Below, one piece after another: positions 32,046 through 35,374 of a DNA stretch of 35,374 nt (its first letter is position 1; every line of letters begins with the position of its first letter). Below the pieces are notes generated by a model, which saw nothing but the letters and a program-made list of their open reading frames with translations, searched no databases and was not told where the DNA came from. Position numbers and translations under genes: made by a program. The stretch lies in assembly GCA_945487445.1 (NCBI GenBank), contig CALYTU010000002.1, positions 1 through 35,374 of the forward strand, read 5' to 3'. Source of the stretch: an uncultured Clostridia bacterium. Its GTDB lineage: Bacteria > Bacillota > Clostridia > Oscillospirales > Oscillospiraceae.

Positions 32046-32564
32046 ATGAGCCAAGTTTGTCACTTCTGCATGGAGGGAAATTTTTTGAAATATCAGCAAA
32101 GCGATTTTGAAAAAATTTTGAAGAACAAGGGGGCAATTGTCTATCCGGCTGCCAACGGCCCGACCGTGTTTCTGAACGCCAAGTTTTTTGACAGCCAAGA
32201 TGAGTTTGCGTTTTGGAAATCCATCTCGGACGAAGATTATCGCATCAGAGAGACGGCGGAGCGCCGGGAGAGAACGCATACAGTCCCCATCTCGGACTTA
32301 CCGGAGGAGCTGACCGCGGTGCAAAGCGCTGAAAGCGCTCTGATCGCGCGGCTTGACGTTTCCCTGGATCAAGAGCAGCTGCGCACAATTCTATCAAAGC
32401 TGCGTAGTATTCTGACTGAAAGGCAGCTCCGTCGCTACTGGCTCTGCGTGGTCTGCGGCCATTCCCGCAAGGAGCTGGCAGCCCAGGAGGGAGTATCAAG
32501 CACCGCAGTTGTCAAATCCATCCGTCAAGCAAAGAGCCGGATCGACGCATCCGGCATTTTTTAA
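32046..32564 (+). CDS. sigma-70 region-4-like regulator
   Basis: This 172-aa protein (159 aa if it starts at the TTG at 32085) ends in a helix-turn-helix, RKELAAQEGVSSTAVVKSIRQAKSRI (about 140-166), like sigma-70 region 4. The N-terminal part (FEKILKNKGAIVYPAANGPTVFL...DEFAFWKSISDEDYR) is typical of sigma-like proteins of Tn1549-type ICEs. Both starts have a good site: GGAGG before ATG 32046 and GGAGGG before TTG 32085. The TTG start gives the more usual MKYQ beginning. It probably regulates ICE genes. The 3' end of the gene carries a terminator hairpin overlapping its stop codon. Confidence 0.85.
   Translation: MSQVCHFCMEGNFLKYQQSDFEKILKNKGAIVYPAANGPTVFLNAKFFDSQDEFAFWKSISDEDYRIRETAERRERTHTVPISDLPEELTAVQSAESALIARLDVSLDQEQLRTILSKLRSILTERQLRRYWLCVVCGHSRKELAAQEGVSSTAVVKSIRQAKSRIDASGIF
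32536..32562 (+). terminator. terminator within the 3' end of the sigma-like gene
   Basis: GCCGGAT (32536-32542) and ATCCGGC (32549-32555) are followed by ATTTTTTAA, which includes the stop codon. A second terminator follows 15 bases later. Confidence 0.75.
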
Positions 32565-32576
32565 TCGCAAGTCTCA

Positions 32577-32603
32577 GGGGCGGAGCAATCCGCCCCGCTT
32601 TTT
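32577..32603 (+). terminator. second terminator after the sigma-like gene
   Basis: GGGGCGG (32577-32583) and CCGCCCC (32590-32596) form a perfect stem with loop AGCAAT, then GCTTTTT. The two tandem terminators isolate the sigma-like gene from the downstream unit. Confidence 0.85.
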
Positions 32604-32631
32604 ACATCCAAGAGAAATATTTTTAACATCC

Positions 32632-32659
32632 TTGCAAAAATATCTTGACAGAGTATAAT
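32632..32659 (+). promoter_or_regulatory. promoter of the 55-aa gene
   Basis: TTGCAA (32632-32637) and a perfect TATAAT (32654-32659) are 16 bases apart, directly after two terminators. A TTGACA inside the spacer (32645-32650) is too close to the TATAAT to be its -35 box. Confidence 0.65.
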
Positions 32660-32712
32660 CGGCTTAGAAAGCAACCAAAACAAATCCGCCAGCCAGATCG
32701 AGGAGATAATCT

Positions 32713-32880
32713 ATGGACGTTTGGACCGTAAAACACAATAATCGGCCCGGAGGCTGCTGCTCTCCCATCCCATATTGCGGCTACACCCGGAAGCAGCTGT
32801 TGCAGATGGCGGAAAAAGATTATTCCCTGTTTCGCAACGGGGAAAGGGTTACGATCAGCGAAATCAAAAAGCTGAAATAA
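32713..32880 (+). CDS. small 55-aa protein, unknown function
   Basis: This short gene starts at ATG 32713, 7 bases after AGGAG, and ends with TAA 32878-32880. The product has a Cys-containing start (PGGCCSPIPYCGYTRKQLL) and a basic end (VTISEIKKLK). Its promoter and ribosome binding site support it as real. No family is recognised. It could be a small regulator of the downstream recombinase unit, but nothing shows that directly. Confidence 0.65.
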   Translation: MDVWTVKHNNRPGGCCSPIPYCGYTRKQLLQMAEKDYSLFRNGERVTISEIKKLK

Positions 32881-33336
32881 GATAATTTCCGCAGGATCGG
32901 ACAGAAAATAAAAAATTTTTTCGCAAAACCAGCGCAAAAGGTTCATTTTCGGCCCGATTTTTTGCATTTAATAGAGGGACATTTGGGAGCCCTCCTTGCA
33001 GCTTGACAATTGAACATACCATGATACAGGTACAGCGCCTGTGGGCGAGCAATTCTGCGGCACACGCCGGGACAGCCAACACCGGAAGGAGGTTATCCCG
33101 TTGGCCGAGCGATCAATGCGCCGCAGAGCCAGGATCAGCAATCCTGGACAGCAATGACACCACCGACGCTTCGACCTCCTGCTACGGCCTCCCACTGACT
33201 TGCGGGGGAGCACGGGAATGTACGCCAGCCTTACAAGCAGCGGCATTTCGGTGTTGGGACAGTCTGCCAAGACGGCCTGTGTTGTGCCAGTTGCCAGGGA
33301 TGTGAGAATATGGCAACAATCAGATCGGAGGATGGT
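32881..33336. other. poorly explained 456-bp stretch before the TnpW-like gene
   Basis: No gene can be assigned with confidence. The stretch opens AT-rich with A- and T-runs (32905-32975) and holds a GAGGG/CCCTC inverted repeat near 32974-32995. A TTGACA at 33004 lacks a clear -10 box. A strong AAGGAGG (33086-33092) precedes a TTG (33101) with only an 18-codon frame ending in TGA. A 100-codon open frame (33003-33305) lacks a good start and looks low-grade. A leader or small RNA is possible. Confidence 0.5.
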
Positions 33337-33525
33337 ATGAAATATACGAAATCCGAAAGCGTCTCCGATCCGGCGTCTGCAATGGTTTATGAGCTCGATG
33401 GGCGGCGCTTTGTTGTTGATACTGCGTATCAGAACAATAGCGGCCTCCACATCGCACAGCTCCTTATACGCTGCATGGTCAACGATGGCAAATTATCATC
33501 TGAGATCCATGACGCGGCAAAGTGA
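33337..33525 (+). CDS. TnpW-like small transposon protein
   Basis: This 62-aa protein starts at ATG 33337, 5 bases after GGAGG (33327-33331). The core YELDGRRFVVDTAYQNNSGLHIAQLLIRCMVNDGK resembles the short TnpW family (Tyr-x-Val...Phe, then a helix with Leu-Ile). TnpW lies just upstream of the serine recombinase in Tn4451/Tn1549-type elements, as here. Its function is unknown. A longer product from ATG 33310 is possible but lacks a ribosome binding site. Similarity is weak, so the family call is moderate. Confidence 0.6.
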   Translation: MKYTKSESVSDPASAMVYELDGRRFVVDTAYQNNSGLHIAQLLIRCMVNDGKLSSEIHDAAK

Positions 33526-33577
33526 TCTGTGGTAGAATAAGCCTGTAAATATTGCGTGGCTGCCGGAAAGGAGGCGT

Positions 33578-35287
33578 ATGAAAAGAAGCAACAAAAAAGA
33601 CCGTGACAGCACGGCTTTTATCTATGTTCGCCTGTCCCGGGATGATGGCCTAGAAGGCGAAAGCTACAGCATCAGCAATCAAAAGAAGCTGCTTGCCAAA
33701 GCAGCAAAAGACGCCGGGTACACCAACATCGTGACCTACGCCGACGACGGTGTATCCGGCGTCACGATGAACCGGCCCGGCTTCCAAGCCATGCTGGCCG
33801 AGTTGGAAAAGGATCATGCTGCTGCCGTCTACGTGAAGGACATGAGCCGTCTTGGGAGAAATTACATCGAAGTCGGGAAACTGACAGAAGAATTCTTCCC
33901 GCAGCATGAAATTCGCCTTGTGGCAATTTCAGACGGCATTGACACCAACGCAGGAGAGAATGAGCTGGCTCCGATCCGAAACCTGTTCAACGAATGGTAC
34001 GCCAGGGACATTTCCAAGAAACGACGGATCAGCAACAAGGTCCGCGGAAACTCCGGCGAACCTCTTGGGCCTCCACCCTATGGATACCGCAAGGATCAGG
34101 ATGATCCAAAGCGCTGGGTAATAGAGCCCGAGGCTGCTGCGACTGTCAGAAGGATTTATGATTCTTTTCTTTCCGGGCAAGGCGTTGAACAAATAGCGAA
34201 AGCCCTGGGTGAGGATGGAATCCTGACGCCGAGCGCTTATTGGGAAGCCCACGGAATAAGCCGAGCCGGAAAGGAAAAAGCCTTATCCCCCACTTTGTGG
34301 AGCAGAGGAACGATCATCAAGATTCTGACGAAGCAAGAATACTGCGGAGACGTCATAAACTTCCGCACGTACTCAAAGAGCTACAAGCTGAAGGCCAGAA
34401 TTGAGAATGATCCGGAGAATTGGGCAGTTTTCAAGGACGTGAACGAGGCGATCATTGATCGTGCGACTTGGGAACGCGTCCAGGTGAAGCGAAAGGGACT
34501 CCGCAAACGCAAGGCATTTGATGGCGAGGTCAGCTTATTTTCCGGCCTTGTCACCTGTGCCGATTGCGGCAGCAACATGAACTTCCGCTTTAACCAGCGC
34601 AACCATGAAATCACGTTTTTCAGCTGTTCAAACTATAAGGGCAACAGGGGTGGTACGTGTGAAAGCACTCACTACATCCGCGTTGACTTTCTGGAACAGA
34701 TTGTCCTCGGAGAAATTCGCCGCCTGACGAAGTATGCAACTGCATACGAAGATCAGTTTGCGGAGGCCGTCATGGAGCTCTCAATCAAGAACGCCGAAGC
34801 AGACCGTGAGGCCCAGCAAAAGAACCTTTGGGCGATGGAGGCCAGAGACCGCGAGCTGGACAAGCTCTTTGAGCGGCTCTATGAGGACAACGTATCCGGC
34901 AAGCTGACAGACGAACGTTTTGCCAGAATGTCCGAGCGATACGACGCCGAGCAGAAGGAGCTTGCGGAAAAGATCAGCGCCACCCGGAAAGCTCTGGAAA
35001 AGAGCGTATCAAAGGCGCTGACCAAGGATATGTTCCTCTCCATCGTCCGCAAGTATACCCGAGCGCGAAAGCTCACCCGACCGATGGTCAACGAGCTGAT
35101 TGATCACATCGACGTACACCAGGCCGAAAAGGTAGACGGCGTATGGGAACAACGATTGACGATCCACTACAATGTGATCGGGCCAATCGTCATCCCGGAA
35201 GATATTCCGCTGCCTGCTCCGGAAGTCACCGTAAACACCCGCAAGGGAGTTTGGGTGAACTACGCTGCCGGACAAAAAAATGAGTGA
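33578..35287 (+). CDS. large serine recombinase (TndX/TnpX type)
   Basis: This 569-aa recombinase would excise and integrate the element. The resolvase domain (about 13-160) has catalytic Ser20 in YVRLSRDD and the Arg-containing KDMSRLGRNYIEVG. A recombinase domain (about 165-290, PYGYRKD...) follows, with a zinc-ribbon-like set Cys327, Cys330, Cys350 and Cys361. A long coiled coil (about 400-480) and a C-terminal DNA-binding part close it. AAAGGAGG (33567-33574) precedes the ATG. It has all expected parts. It is the last gene of the element, as in related ICEs, and its stop overlaps a hairpin shared with the convergent tRNA. Confidence 0.96.
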   Translation: MKRSNKKDRDSTAFIYVRLSRDDGLEGESYSISNQKKLLAKAAKDAGYTNIVTYADDGVSGVTMNRPGFQAMLAELEKDHAAAVYVKDMSRLGRNYIEVGKLTEEFFPQHEIRLVAISDGIDTNAGENELAPIRNLFNEWYARDISKKRRISNKVRGNSGEPLGPPPYGYRKDQDDPKRWVIEPEAAATVRRIYDSFLSGQGVEQIAKALGEDGILTPSAYWEAHGISRAGKEKALSPTLWSRGTIIKILTKQEYCGDVINFRTYSKSYKLKARIENDPENWAVFKDVNEAIIDRATWERVQVKRKGLRKRKAFDGEVSLFSGLVTCADCGSNMNFRFNQRNHEITFFSCSNYKGNRGGTCESTHYIRVDFLEQIVLGEIRRLTKYATAYEDQFAEAVMELSIKNAEADREAQQKNLWAMEARDRELDKLFERLYEDNVSGKLTDERFARMSERYDAEQKELAEKISATRKALEKSVSKALTKDMFLSIVRKYTRARKLTRPMVNELIDHIDVHQAEKVDGVWEQRLTIHYNVIGPIVIPEDIPLPAPEVTVNTRKGVWVNYAAGQKNE

Positions 35288-35317
35288 CGCTACAGTACAG
35301 ATACTGTAACGTCACTC
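35274..35317 (-). terminator. terminator of the tRNA-Pro gene, overlapping the recombinase stop
   Basis: GAGTGACG (35282-35289) and TACAGTA pair with TACTGTA and CGTCACTC (ending 35317), a 15-bp stem with one C/A mismatch and loop CAGA. On the - strand the hairpin is followed by one A and then seven T's (35274-35280). This is a standard rho-independent terminator for the tRNA. The T's are the recombinase's last Lys/Asn codons on the + strand. Confidence 0.8.
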
Positions 35318-35321
35318 ATCA

Positions 35322-35374
35322 TGGTCCGAGTGACTGGATTCGAACCAGCGGCCTCTTGAACCCCATTCAAGCGC
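35322..35374 (-). tRNA. tRNA-Pro (GGG), 3' part only
   Basis: On the - strand the sequence reads CTTGA-ATGGGGT-TCAAG (anticodon arm), then the TTCGAAT T-loop with its stem. The acceptor strand CACTCGG, A73 and encoded CCA follow. The anticodon GGG and G37 give proline. The implied C1-G72 pair and A73 are bacterial tRNA-Pro identity features. A32 and U38, rare in general, are known from tRNA-Pro(GGG) and tRNA-Ala(GGC). The 5' half lies beyond the window. The element ends just past the CCA, so this may be the integration site. Confidence 0.88.

Noticed and set aside
32645..32659. TTGACA with TATAAT as a promoter pair
   Set aside because: They are only 3 bases apart, far too close; TTGCAA at 32632 has the right spacing.
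33003..33305. 100-codon open frame before the TnpW-like gene
   Set aside because: It starts at a TTG without a good ribosome binding site and has an odd Cys/Ala-rich composition with no known motif. It was kept only as part of an unexplained stretch.
35282..35317. Hairpin at the recombinase stop as a + strand terminator
   Set aside because: No T-run follows on the + strand; the T-run is on the - strand, so it fits the tRNA transcript instead.
1..35374. CRISPR arrays, rRNA genes or complete insertion sequences
   Set aside because: No regularly spaced repeats, no rRNA sequence and no transposase other than the large serine recombinase were seen.

Overview
The window is the right-hand part of an integrative and conjugative element (ICE) of the Tn1549 / CTn type that is common in gut Clostridia. 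The protein set points to an anaerobic Firmicute, probably of the Oscillospiraceae/Lachnospiraceae type: Maff2, CD1112-type VirB6, PrgI, VirB4, NlpC/P60, SSB, a CD1107-type DUF4366 protein, TopB, a giant methylase/helicase, TTRAP, TnpV, MobC, a relaxase, a sigma-like factor and a large serine recombinase. GGAGG-type ribosome binding sites, several TTG starts and S-layer-homology cargo agree with this. No species can be named from the sequence alone. Every convincing protein gene is on the + strand. The only - strand gene is a partial tRNA-Pro(GGG) at the right edge.

Layout. (1) 1-9925, transfer module: a 5'-truncated maff2, virB6-like, prgI, virB4, a cell-wall hydrolase, ssb, two small ICE proteins, topB and a small conserved protein, mostly overlapping or a few bases apart. 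The VirD4 coupling protein and the left end must lie outside the window. (2) 9985-24129, DNA-processing and accessory module: an ArdC/YodL-type protein with a HEIGH metallopeptidase motif, two small proteins including TTRAP, a 3195-aa adenine-methylase/SNF2-helicase protein, a DUF3849 protein and a 79-aa protein. A complete tnpV gene is nested out of frame inside the giant gene. (3) 24240-31797, mobilisation module: mobC and a relaxase, normally neighbours, separated here by about 5.8 kb. That interval holds an SLH-M14 carboxypeptidase, a secreted cysteine-peptidase-like protein split from its SLH anchor by an in-frame TGA and a frameshift, a metallophosphoesterase, an AT-richer HipA-like kinase and two small genes. 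(4) 31798-35287: a hairpin-rich block with a 20-bp perfect palindrome, a sigma-like regulator, a 55-aa gene with its own promoter, a poorly explained 450-bp stretch, a TnpW-like gene and the serine recombinase. (5) 35274-35374: a hairpin with a T-run on the - strand, then the 3' half of tRNA-Pro, likely the chromosomal boundary.

How it fits together: the recombinase would excise the element, MobC and the relaxase nick oriT, TopB, SSB and the giant methylase/helicase would process or protect DNA, and the VirB-like proteins with the NlpC/P60 hydrolase form the channel. Cargo products act at the cell surface (SLH, peptidases) or in the cytoplasm (kinase, phosphoesterase). The most interesting points are the tnpV gene nested in the giant gene, a repeated hairpin-plus-Shine-Dalgarno cassette in front of small genes, the split cell-wall cargo gene, the hairpin cluster after the relaxase, and the shared hairpin between recombinase and tRNA.
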